A stretch of DNA of 22,273 nt from Bigelowiella natans CCMP2755 (Eukaryota > Cercozoa > Chlorarachniophyceae): assembly GCA_000320545.1 (NCBI GenBank), contig ADNK01003342.1, positions 1 to 22,273 on the forward strand. The letters run 5' to 3'. This document shows, one piece after another, positions 1 through 8,972 of this stretch; position 1 is the stretch's first letter, and each line of letters opens with the position of its first letter. Under the pieces are notes generated by a model that had not been told where the DNA came from, made no database searches, and worked only from the letters and a program-made list of their open reading frames with translations. Position numbers and translations under genes: made by a program.

Positions 1-47
1 CCACCATGCCCATCCCTACCTACAGCGCTACCTATAAGCCGCCCCTG

Positions 48-1130
48 TCAACCCCCACCACGTCCACGAGCGCCGCCGACGGCTTGATGTCTTCCCCCAC
101 CCCCTCCCCCCCTCCCTGTCCTCCTAATTCGTTGCTGCGCGTCGTCGCAATGACCTTCGCTCGCAGTGCTCGTGGCGACAGTCGTGGGCGTCGGCATCAT
201 CTGAGCGCTCGAGGATGCGTCCTTGGAGGGGGTAGAAAAGCCCTTCTCGTCGTATGCGCTGCCCGTCGTGGTGTTGGTAGTTGTCAGTGGCGGCTTTGGG
301 GTACCCCCTCTGGAAGGAAAGGGCCTGCCGGCGGCGCTGCCTTCGGCGTTAGTTAAAGGTGGGAACAGCTCTGTTCCTGCTGCTGCTGCTGCTGCCGGGG
401 GTGCTGCTGGTATGCTCCTCCCTGATAACACGAAGACAGTAAGCGTGTTGCTACTGTGGTGATATGATAACACGAAGACAGTAAGCGTGTTGCTACTGTG
501 GTGATATGATAACACGAAGACAGTAAGCGTGTTGCTACTGTGGTGATATGATAACACGAAGACAGTAAGCGTGTTGCTACTGTGGTGATATGATAACACG
601 AAGACAGTAAGCGTGTTGCTACTGTGGTGATATGATAACACGAAGACAGTAAGCGTGTTGCTACTGTGGTGATATGATAACACGAAGACAGTAAGCGTGT
701 TGCTACTGTGGTGATATGATAACACGAAGACAGTAAGCGTGTTGCTACTGTGGTGATATGATAACACGAAGACAGTAAGCGTGTTGCTACTGTGGTGATA
801 TGATAACACGAAGACAGTAAGCGTGTTGCTACTGTGGTGATATGATAACACGAAGACAGTAAGCGTGTTGCTACTGTGGTGATATGATAACACGAAGACA
901 GTAAGCGTGTTGCTACTGTGGTGATATGATAACACGAAGACAGTAAGCGTGTTGCTACTGTGGTGATATGATAACACGAAGACAGTAAGCGTGTTGCTAC
1001 TGTGGTGATATGATAACACGAAGACAGTAAGCGTGTTGCTACTGTGGTGATATGATGCGCGCCAGTCGTGGGTGGGAATGGTTAAGGGTATGCGTGTGCC
1101 GAGCGTACTCGTGACTACTCGTCCACTCAT

Positions 1131-1214
<84 letters not shown>

Positions 1215-1250
1215 CCCACCCCCCCCTCTTATTTTCCTCTCCGATGATAT

Positions 1251-1299
<49 letters not shown>

Positions 1300-1788
1300 C
1301 GTCTCTTCTTTTTCCCGCTCATGAGCACGTCACCTCCTCCGCTGCTAGTAGATCGCGTGTTTACTACAGAACTTTCCCGTGAGAAGAACCCCCCTCCATC
1401 CCCCTCAGTCTTCTGGCTGGTGGTGGCCGTGAAGCCCTGCGAAGAGGAGTCTATCGAGGCGTCGCGTGAGAGGGCGGGGGCGGGTCCAGCGGAGTCGGCA
1501 GATTGGGAGGACATGTACCGTTGCGGCACTGGCGGTGTCATCGTCTTCTTGCCCACCATCATCATCGTCATGGGATTGCTATCACCGCCTCGACGGACGG
1601 TGCTAGCGCCTGTGGAGAGGGTTGATGATGCTGGCGTTATCGCTGCTGCGCTGGTGGGGCTCCCCATTGACGACGATGCGGCGGTATTAGCCGTCGCCGT
1701 ACTGCCAATCGCGGGAAGGAGGGGAGGAGGACGGGGGCCTGAAGTAGTTCGCGAGAGGTGATTTTTAGAAAAATTGTATCTGCTGCCT

Positions 1789-1833
<45 letters not shown>

Positions 1834-4131
1834 ATATTCATGCCATGCATACTTATTAACGTCTATCGTCAAAAAGACACGACACACGTCGGATAGATCA
1901 GCATTGCTATGGAAACTCACTCGTCGCCATTCCTCCTCCTCCTCCTCCTCCTCCTCCTCCTCCTCCTCCAGGCTTGCCGCACCCTAGCTGCTTCCTCTTC
2001 CGCGCCGAGAGGCCTTTTCCGAACCCCATTCCAAAGCGAAATCGACGTCGTTTCTTCGCAGTCGTTGTCAGGGCAGAACTACCACCAGGGGTACTACTAG
2101 TAGCGGGATCCGTAGGAGTCGTCGGAGTACTAGTAATAGTAGTCGTTGTAGTAGCTGCTGATATAGTGGGTTTTAAAGCGGCAAATCCTCCTCCCCCCCC
2201 CCCCTCGGCCTCCGCCTTCTTTCCAGGATGGGGCGCAAGGCTCATCTCCTCGTCAATCTCGTTGCCTCTTGGTGCTGCTGCTGCTGCTATCGTCGTCGTC
2301 GTCGTCGTCAATGCAGCTTCGGTGGGCAGGGGTGATGACACGGGCATGTTTTTGGAATTTACGGTGTCCTTTCGATCGCGTTCGCCACCCTCCATAGGGG
2401 GGGGGGACGCTGCTGCGTCGTGTCCCCCCTCTTTCGGTTGTTTCGATGACGGCTGCTTTTCCTCCCCTTGAACACGCGGTGGTTCGTCCTTGTTGCTACA
2501 GCTGGCGTCGCTGATGGCTCCTTCTCCGTCTTTCTTCCCAGCATCACCAGCGGCCGCCGCAGCAGCAGCAGGTGATCGTGGTGCTGGTGGGGCAGACTGG
2601 GTTTCATTGGGGATTGTTGCCGATATCATCGTGGAAGGAGGTCTATCTCCCTCTTCATCGGTAGTAGTAGCAGCAGCTCTTGATGCCTCCCCCCTGCTTC
2701 CGCTATCCGCAGCTGATGGTTTCCTTGTCGTTGTGGCTGGCTCTTCATCATCGAACTCCATTCCCTCCCCCTCATCGTTTGCTGCTGCTGAAGCTGCTGC
2801 TGCTGCTGCTGCCGCGGTAACCTGGCTTCCCCCCTCCTCTTCTTCCTCCATCCTAGCAAATGATTCAGAAGAAGGCTGTGGTGGTGGTGTCCCAATGACT
2901 GCTTCTTTCTGGGGTTGTGTGGCGCTCCCAGCCGCCTTCTCGTCGTTCTGTGCGTTGGCATCATCATTGCTGTTACTGTTCTCGCCTCCACCGTCATCAT
3001 TTTCGGCGTTCTCTACCATCATGGCCGCTGTTGCGGCCGGCTTTAGCGACGCGCTGTCGTCGCCCCCCGCCGCTTCTCCTTTTGCTCTTTCTCCCTTCCC
3101 ATGTGGTAGGGAGGGCGTTGGAGACATGGTTGCTGCTGCTGGAGCGGCAGCTTGTTCCGACTGCCGTATCGTTACATCACCAAGAGTCCCTGCTGCTGCT
3201 GCAGGAGTGGGTTCTGGCGATGTGGCCATCTTCCCCCCTCCTATCCTGTTTCCAGAGGCTGTGCTTTCCGCATTCGCAGTAGAAGATAGAGGTAAGGAGG
3301 ACTCAGCGTTCTTATGATCCCATCGGGTTACACGAAGTTGTTGGTGGTGATGATGGCCCCTGCTGCTGTTTCTTCGTTGTCTGCTGGCGGCGCTATCACT
3401 ACCCCCGTCCCTCCTCTCGCTGCTCCGTCTCCTACCTTCGCGACGCTGTTGTAATATGAGACCGTCGTCAGATGAATATTATATCCAGACATTTACATGC
3501 ACGCGCGTATTTATATGTACACATGTATTTATTGCACACATATGAATAATTAGGTGTGGCGTGGTTGCAGCTTATTGTGGTGGTGATATTGAGGGTGAAG
3601 TGCGTGCGGGTGTGAATGTAGGTGTAGTACCATTGGAGATCTTGAGCGCGAATCTCCACGTCTGCTGCTGCCGCCGGGGGGGGTCCTTCGAAAACCACTG
3701 CTCCCCCCCCCCCGCGGTCTATCCCGTCTCGACGATGCTTCATCGATGATTTCTCCTTCCTCAAAACTGCTTGGGTTAGGCGGCTCGTCCCAGGAAGTTT
3801 CTCGACGGATTCCTCCACCACGCATGGCAGAAGGCGGGGGGCGGCGGTTAGCACGTGGGAACATGTTTCTTACATCTCGAAATTCTCGCACGTCTCTCAC
3901 ATCGCGGATGCCCCTCACATCGCGGATATCTCTGACGTCACGAATGTCCCGTGCGTCGCGCGGTCTAGCATCTCCACGAGGCCCACGTGGTGGCCAATAT
4001 GGAGTTCCATATCCTCCTCGGCCTCCCCCTCCGAGAGCCCGTCCCCCTCCACCTCGACGAAAGTTTGGTCCCCTACCTCGGCCGCGCCTTCCGGCGCCAT
4101 GAAAGGATGGCCGGGAGTAGCGATGAGACAT
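48..4131 (-). CDS. RGG/RD/RS-rich low-complexity protein, probably nuclear RNA-associated (4 exons)
   Basis: Proposed exons on the minus strand are 4131-3631, 3445-1921, 1738-1334 and 421-48 (2,805 nt, 934 residues). Phases agree at all three junctions: 0, 1 and 1. The N-terminus has RGG boxes (residues 12-40), a run of RD[IV] tripeptides (about 58-89), an acidic EEGEIID motif (124-130) and an RS tract ending SRSRSP. Exon 2 opens with RREGRRRSSERRD, so the RS region continues across intron 1. The middle is Ala/Ser/Thr/Glu-rich and disordered, with a basic cluster KKRRRFRFG (about 630) that could act as a nuclear localisation signal, then a poly-Gly run. The C-terminus is again Gly/Arg-rich (GGARGRGGG). 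RGG and RS tracts are typical of RNA-binding and splicing-related proteins, so that role is inferred. No folded domain was recognised. Exon 1 and exon 2 are the safest parts. The exon 3 donor (GGAG/GTGACG) and exon 4 acceptor are less sure because the intervening intron is open in frame. Confidence 0.6.
423..1056. repeat. 42-bp minisatellite, 15 identical copies
   Basis: Fifteen perfect head-to-tail copies of a 42-bp unit run from 423 to 1052, followed by four bases of a sixteenth. I saw no substitution between copies. The array lies in the proposed last intron of the minus-strand gene. On that strand it stays open and would read SYHHSSNTLTVFVL in every unit. On the plus strand each unit carries an in-frame TGA. 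Perfect identity points to recent expansion or homogenisation. Confidence 0.97.
1131..1212. repeat. (CT)n microsatellite with CTTT interruptions
   Basis: About 80 bp of CT dinucleotides with a few TTT interruptions. It lies in the last intron of the minus-strand RGG gene. On that strand it is a GA tract. Confidence 0.95.
1252..1295. repeat. (TA)n microsatellite
   Basis: About 20 TA units, a few tens of bases from the CT tract and in the same proposed intron. Confidence 0.95.
1791..1828. repeat. (CA)19 microsatellite
   Basis: A pure CA run inside the proposed second intron (1739-1920) of the minus-strand gene. The intron has a consensus-like donor (GTGAGT, minus strand, at 1920) and a TTCAG acceptor at 1741-1739. 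Confidence 0.95.
1931..1970. repeat. (TCC)n trinucleotide repeat in exon
   Basis: About 13 TCC units lie within exon 2 of the minus-strand gene, where they encode a poly-glycine run just before the donor site. A trinucleotide unit keeps the frame. Confidence 0.95.
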
Positions 4132-4807
4132 TTAAAGTTTGGTCTTAATAAGTTCCCTCAGATTCTGATCTTTGGAATTTCACTCGTCCTGAAAACTTAG
4201 CAGGGGGGTGGGGAGAGATAAGAACATTAAGGGTGCAGGTGATAGTGATAATATGTGGCATTTAGGCGTATACGTTTGCACTGGAGCATGTGCTTGCGCA
4301 TGCGATTATTATGTGAATATCTATGTGTAAGTGTGCGCTTGGATTCCTGAAATTTGCGCTGAGAGATGCTGATGGCTGCACCGCATTTCAACAAACACTC
4401 TTTACACTCAAATGTATTTTCGCTCGAATGAGCCCTCACTTCATCACGCGCGCGCACTTTTTCACTCCCGTTGCGGAAATACGTTCTTACTTGCATCGGT
4501 ATTGGCAACGTGTTCTTCGTGGGGTGCAACGGTCAAGATCGGCGACCCTTCTCACCAACGATGAAAGCTGAATTTGGCCACCTGAGCCGCGCCAACCGCC
4601 ATTCACCGAAGAATTAAAGTTTGCAGAATTCGCCCCGTGAAAAATTTTAAAATATCGGCTCCTTCTCCCCTTCGAATATTCGCCTAACAAACTGCACACT
4701 AGCGACGCTGATAACGGTGGACGACAATGGAGCTTGAAAATTTTCCAGCGCTAATCGTGCGGACGTCCTTAGATCGGGAATTTTAGGAGTTATCAGTGAA
4801 GTTTTAG
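4132..4807. other. Divergent intergenic spacer
   Basis: This stretch separates the minus-strand RGG gene from the plus-strand transcript region, so it probably holds the promoter of the former. No clear TATA box stands out. A short minus-strand frame (4529-4227) contains a C2H2 zinc-finger-like fragment, described under findings. Nothing else could be supported. Confidence 0.4.
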
Positions 4808-4930
4808 ATGTCTCATAGAATGAAACGCAAGCTATTTCACATATTTTTCCGAGGTCCGGATGGGCGTTGGGGGCTCTGGGGCCACGGCCAAGCCAGGGGA
4901 AGGGGACGATGGGACCCTCCAATTTCCCAG
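4808..4930 (+). other. Possible 5' exon of the three-TM gene (untranslated or alternative)
   Basis: The open stretch from ATG 4808 ends at a good donor, CAG/GTATGC (4930/4931). The nearest convincing acceptor is TTTCGCAG at 5541-5548, which would make a 618-nt intron holding the CT/GA/CA cluster. The phases do not match (0 against 2), so this exon cannot be joined in frame to the downstream coding region. If used it would be 5' untranslated, with translation starting in the next exon, for example at ATG 5709. The exon is inferred from splice signals only. Confidence 0.3.
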
Positions 4931-5035
4931 GTATGCAATGTGGTGTACTTACCATTTTACATTTTTTCTAAAGGTAATAATGCGAGAGCCGTGGGCTGAA
5001 AGTGGCTCTTCAATTTCCATTTAATGATTCCTGGC

Positions 5036-5037
<2 letters not shown>

Positions 5038-5085
<48 letters not shown>

Positions 5086-5361
5086 TTGCTACTTTCTCTT
5101 TCCCTCATATTTTTTAATTCCTCTTTCTCTGCATCCTCTAAATATTTTACGTTCTCTTCACTACTCTCACTGTTGCTTTTTATCTCTCTTTTTGTGTGCG
5201 TGTGCGCAGAGAGAGAGAGGGGGGGGAGGGGAGAGAGAGAGAGAGAGAGTTTCCATACCAATTCATGTTTTAGGAGTGCGCGCACTTTCTCTATCTCTCC
5301 TATGTCTGTATCTCCTCCCTCTCTTTCTGCTTTCCTCCAACAACACTCGCACACTCATTTC

Positions 5362-5418
<57 letters not shown>

Positions 5419-5420
5419 TC
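5038..5420. repeat. Cluster of CT, GA and CA microsatellites
   Basis: (CT)n occupies about 5038-5080, a GA/G-rich run about 5207-5248, and a compound (CT)n(CA)n about 5361-5420. The CT and GA tracts are mutually complementary and could pair in a transcript. They lie just upstream of the three-TM coding region, in a possible first intron or leader. Confidence 0.93.
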
Positions 5421-5447
5421 GCACACATATAACTTTCAAGCGAATAA

Positions 5448-6353
5448 ATGAGGGAGACTGATGACATATCTGCATGCTTCTTTCGTTCCTCACTAGCATT
5501 ATGGATATTGTCTAATTTCAATTCTAATCGCGATGTCATGTTTCGCAGTGGCAAAGTTCCTTCCAGCAGCAACAAGGACACGGAACTCTACAAAACGACT
5601 AAGAGCAATCATCGCAGCTTTGACGGTGGCGGTGCAGGGAAAGGAGACAGAAAGAAACACCAAACCCAAGATTCTCCCCCTTGTACGTCTGATTCCCAAG
5701 GACATTCCATGCAGCTCGGCCTGAAGGCGTCAATAAAGGCGAGAGAGAAAGCCATGAGTAAGAAAGAGAAGGGGGGGATGTCACCAGTAGGAGGAGGTAG
5801 GGTAGAGGTCGACGACGCCACGTTTGATTTCTACGTATCGAACGAATTCGCGGATGAGACGGACTCCTGCACCTGCTCCGTCTGTCAGAGGGCACGCGAT
5901 GGTCTCAGCCCTATGAGCCGCCCGTACTTGACACTAGAAGTTGTTGAGTGGGTAGGAGACCTCACTGCCGCTACCTCGCGCATCTTCTTCACATTCTTTT
6001 GGATTTGCGCGTCCATCGTGCACACGTTGCGGTCCTACGACATTCAAGCTACACCAGTCGCCGCGGTACAGGCGGTGTGTTGGCAGGTGAGCGAGACCTT
6101 CTTCATCGTTGCGAGCTTCTTCTACTGCTACTTATCATACCTAGAGTGGGTTTCTTGCGATCGCGTGCGCTTTCTATACTCGTTCGGGATCATTTACATG
6201 ATGGCGTCAACCTCCAACTTTCTGGTCAAGCTCGAGCACCAGCGCTGGTTGAGGACAATAGACAAGGGTATGGAGGCCGTCAATGAGTATTTGGCGGGGG
6301 GGTGGTGGTTCATGCAAGATCAGGCGACAAACGGGACGGCTGCGATCACCTGA
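5448..6353 (+). CDS. Uncharacterised membrane protein with three predicted TM segments
   Basis: The frame from ATG 5448 to the TGA at 6353 gives 301 residues. I do not recognise the family. The first 30 or so residues look like translated intron, because CTAAT and then TTTCGCAG (5541-5548) form a plausible branch point and acceptor. The true start may be ATG 5709 (214 residues) or lie in an upstream exon. The middle is Lys/Ser/Gly-rich (about 40-115). A Cys cluster CTCSVC sits at 141-146. Hydrophobic stretches at about 177-194, 214-234 and 242-262 suggest three membrane passes. The segments are rich in Phe, Trp, Tyr and Cys, and the tail has WW (about 286-287). It is likely an integral membrane protein with a cytosolic N-terminal region. 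Substrate and compartment are unknown. Confidence 0.6.
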   Translation: MRETDDISACFFRSSLALWILSNFNSNRDVMFRSGKVPSSSNKDTELYKTTKSNHRSFDGGGAGKGDRKKHQTQDSPPCTSDSQGHSMQLGLKASIKAREKAMSKKEKGGMSPVGGGRVEVDDATFDFYVSNEFADETDSCTCSVCQRARDGLSPMSRPYLTLEVVEWVGDLTAATSRIFFTFFWICASIVHTLRSYDIQATPVAAVQAVCWQVSETFFIVASFFYCYLSYLEWVSCDRVRFLYSFGIIYMMASTSNFLVKLEHQRWLRTIDKGMEAVNEYLAGGWWFMQDQATNGTAAIT

Positions 6354-7612
6354 CCAACCTTATCCGCGAGGGCCTAACATATGTCTTCCTTAGCCATACC
6401 TTTATGCTAAAATAGATGATCAACGACTGCCAATGGCATTGTAAGAGCTGAGCGTGGCGGTGTTGCATTCTACACTGATGATAGAATCTACGTCGACATG
6501 CAGTTACGTTGCAAGATATGTGATTCTGCATGATTTATTGTAGCATGCTATGCTATATCTAACCATACTAACATAGCCAGGGTCGCTACATAGACACAGT
6601 GTATGGTACGGTACATGAGCGCCTAAATACATGTAGTTGCATTGCACTATCTATGTACATGTGCGTGCTGTATACACATGTAAACATGCAAATGCGTAAT
6701 TCAGCTAACGCTAAAATGCAACACTATGGTGCGCAAATGTGCATGCGTGGCTGTGTGTGGATGCTCGAGCTCATGCAATTGATGAATTTGAGGTCGCGAT
6801 CGTAGGGGCAATTAGTTTTGGCGACAGCGCATGCGCTAGCGTATACACGTGCACACACTTTAGCCATCTCTTGCTGTACGGCACATTCTAGCGTTTACAC
6901 CGTGCGCGAGCGAAAATGATTACTCTGCAGCATGATGAATGCACTCACGCACATTAGCGTTGTAGCCGTTTGCATTGCACAGCTACATGAGGATGACCAT
7001 TCTAGCATTGAATAAATTTAATTGGTTCATTACATCCGTCATACAACACGCACAGGTGCGTAGCGTACATGCATCGCAGGCTTGACAGCATGAAGACTGA
7101 CAATGGAGATAAGCGATCCCGATACAAGCAACGTATCTGCATGTACAGTGCCACTGCAACACCTTGTTATTTGACAAACATTATTTCGAAACTCTTGCGC
7201 AGTGATGATTGTTTGACAATTCGATCATGTTTAATTATCATTCGAAGTGAAGGAGAAATGTGCTTTTTCAGCGTTGTTTTACACCCTCCCCATTTTTAAT
7301 TAATTTGAAGTGAATATCCCACAATAAGCAACTTGCTCATGAGGACAACAGTGACTCAATCTTCATGTCCGTTCGAGATGACAGATTTTAGATGACGTAG
7401 TGGACACATATAAGTGTGTAAATCGCACATCTTGACAACATTGAACTCTGCATGAAATTTGAAGGGATGATCCACTAAGCATGCACAACTCACATGCTGT
7501 ATGAGTTTAATTGTGTCAAATGTGCATCTTGATGCCGATCGAGGCTTTAGCAAGTTGCCGAATTTGCTTCCATGGTCCTTGTAATAAGCCTCATTGCAGG
7601 ACCTTTGGGTCA
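6354..7612. other. Convergent intergenic spacer, TGCA-rich
   Basis: This lies between the 3' ends of the three-TM gene and the minus-strand LRR-like gene. Only short frames without recognisable content occur. It is AT-richer than the flanks, has no microsatellite, and is strikingly enriched in TGCA and ATGCAT-like words (about 6460-7160). An AATAAA at about 7010 could serve as a polyadenylation signal but lies far from either stop codon. Confidence 0.4.
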
Positions 7613-8972
7613 CTAAGTGAGCTGGGCAAGCATGCTTTCGCTTAGAGTCTCCGGATGCTCAGGTCCTCCAAAGGTCACTCGCGGATAGCTTCTCAAAGCA
7701 TGGAAAGCTTCTGTACTGATTTGTGAGTTCTTGCACTGGACAAGAAGATCATGATTGACGCGGAAGTCAAACGGAAGGCGACGGCGAAGTGCATGACATT
7801 GAATCATGTCAATTTTTCGCACGCTGGGACATGCTTGCAATCCCAAAAACTTAAGCCGGGGAGCCCAGATGCTCAATTCTTCTAACCGATCTGCTCTGTG
7901 AAGGTCGATTGTTTGTAGTGCGTTGCTTGCGAATGACATCTTCGTCACCCTCAATTTGTAACTTTCAAAACGCTCGAGAGCTTGCGCTGCCTTTAACATG
8001 TCATTTATTATCTTGCTTGGTCCATTCCAAAAGTGGATGCATATGTTCCGAAGCCTTGAGAGCATGATATCGATGTCACATTCGTCGGGAATGTTCTTCA
8101 GTTCAATCTCCTCGATGTTTGGAGTGAGTAAATCGTTTAGTCTTAAATTTGTAAGTGGGACATCTACAAGGCTGAGCTTCTTCAGCTTACTCATTTTTAT
8201 CTCCAGCGATAATTCTCTCCCCTTAAATTCGTAGAATCCGTCCGAGAGGATGCATAGAATCTCGGCATCAGGGTGAGTATGTGGGAGCTCATCAATGTCT
8301 TTCTGGATACTAGGGCCTACTATTAGCTCGACTATGCCGGCAACATTTCGCCTCAGGTCGTCCTCCGGTAAAGGATCCCTTGTGTGTCTCCCTCGAAAGC
8401 ACCACTTCGTTCCTCTAACAATCTTCTCATATCCTCCCCCTTTCACACGCTTGTAGACGATACTGTATTTCTTCTTGCACGCGAGGCAGATAAATCGATG
8501 CTCTAGTTTGCTTTTCTTCACAACAACACCGTCGTCGCGTCGATGGCGGACCGCATGCGGAATTCGGCAGTACCTAATTCAGAATACAAGAAACCACAGC
8601 AATCTATTATCTCAGAGTTCTGTGAATGGATATGCATATTGAGTTTTCGAAACATAAGAATTTTGGTACAGTTGGGATTTAAGAAAAATAGCTTTCGTAC
8701 CACGACGTTGCAGGGCCCAAACAGCGTCGGCAATAATTAGATGGGAGCTGGGTTTGATCCTTTTCTGATGCCAAGTCCTTATCGGATGTAGTATTGGATG
8801 AGGTTGACCCTTTTCTCTCTTCCAAATTTAACAGGTCTGAGTTGTTATATTCTTCTACATCTGAGTCATCACTGCTGGAAAGCTCGTTCGCATACTTTCG
8901 GCTAGAAACTGCTTTGGTTGCAATTCTACTGGGAACGGTCGCCAGCACTTTCGTTTTGTTTTTGGCAGCCAT
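7613..8972 (-). CDS. Cys/His-rich plus LRR-like protein, family unrecognised (2 exons)
   Basis: Exon 1 is 8972-8701 and exon 2 is 8573-7613, totalling 1,233 nt or 410 residues. The 127-nt intron (8700-8574) has a GTACGA donor and a TTAG acceptor, and joins phase 2 to phase 2. The start ATG has A at -3 and G at +4. Residues 33-46 form an acidic Ser/Asp patch (SSSDDSDVEE). Cys/His positions then fall in the order C81, C84, C93, H96, H101, C119, C122, C148, H153. C119-x2-C122-x25-C148-x4-H153 could bind zinc, loosely like FLYWCH or FAR1-type fingers, but I cannot assign it. From about residue 190 onward, Leu-rich stretches such as LKKLSLVDVPLTNLRL and LKFLGLQACPSVRKI resemble irregular LRRs of F-box/LRR proteins. 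No F-box was seen. The gene contains no microsatellite and is visibly AT-richer than the neighbouring helicase gene. Function is unknown. Confidence 0.68.
8574..8700 (-). other. Intron of the LRR-like gene
   Basis: This 127-nt intron was chosen because it is the pair of GT and AG sites that joins the two open stretches in phase and keeps the Cys/His-rich region continuous (GPATSW then YCRIPH). Without splicing, exon 1 runs into a TAA shortly after the donor. Confidence 0.65.

Noticed and set aside
423-1056. CRISPR array
   Set aside because: The 42-bp units are directly adjacent with no unique spacers, and the surroundings are eukaryotic.
48-1850. A single 600-residue minus-strand protein running through all the repeats
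   Set aside because: It would require translating TA, GA and CA microsatellites, and its first residues come from a CA repeat. Good splice sites with matching phases explain it better as exons 3 and 4 plus an open intron. Intron retention is kept as a finding.
2490-3317. Plus-strand frame of 275 residues rich in Ser and Ala
   Set aside because: It is antisense to exon 2 of the RGG gene. Low-complexity triplet repeats keep several frames open, and no independent start or domain was seen.
4647-4955. Minus-strand 102-residue frame upstream of the RGG gene
   Set aside because: There is no motif, no splice support and no link to the gene. It probably arose by chance.
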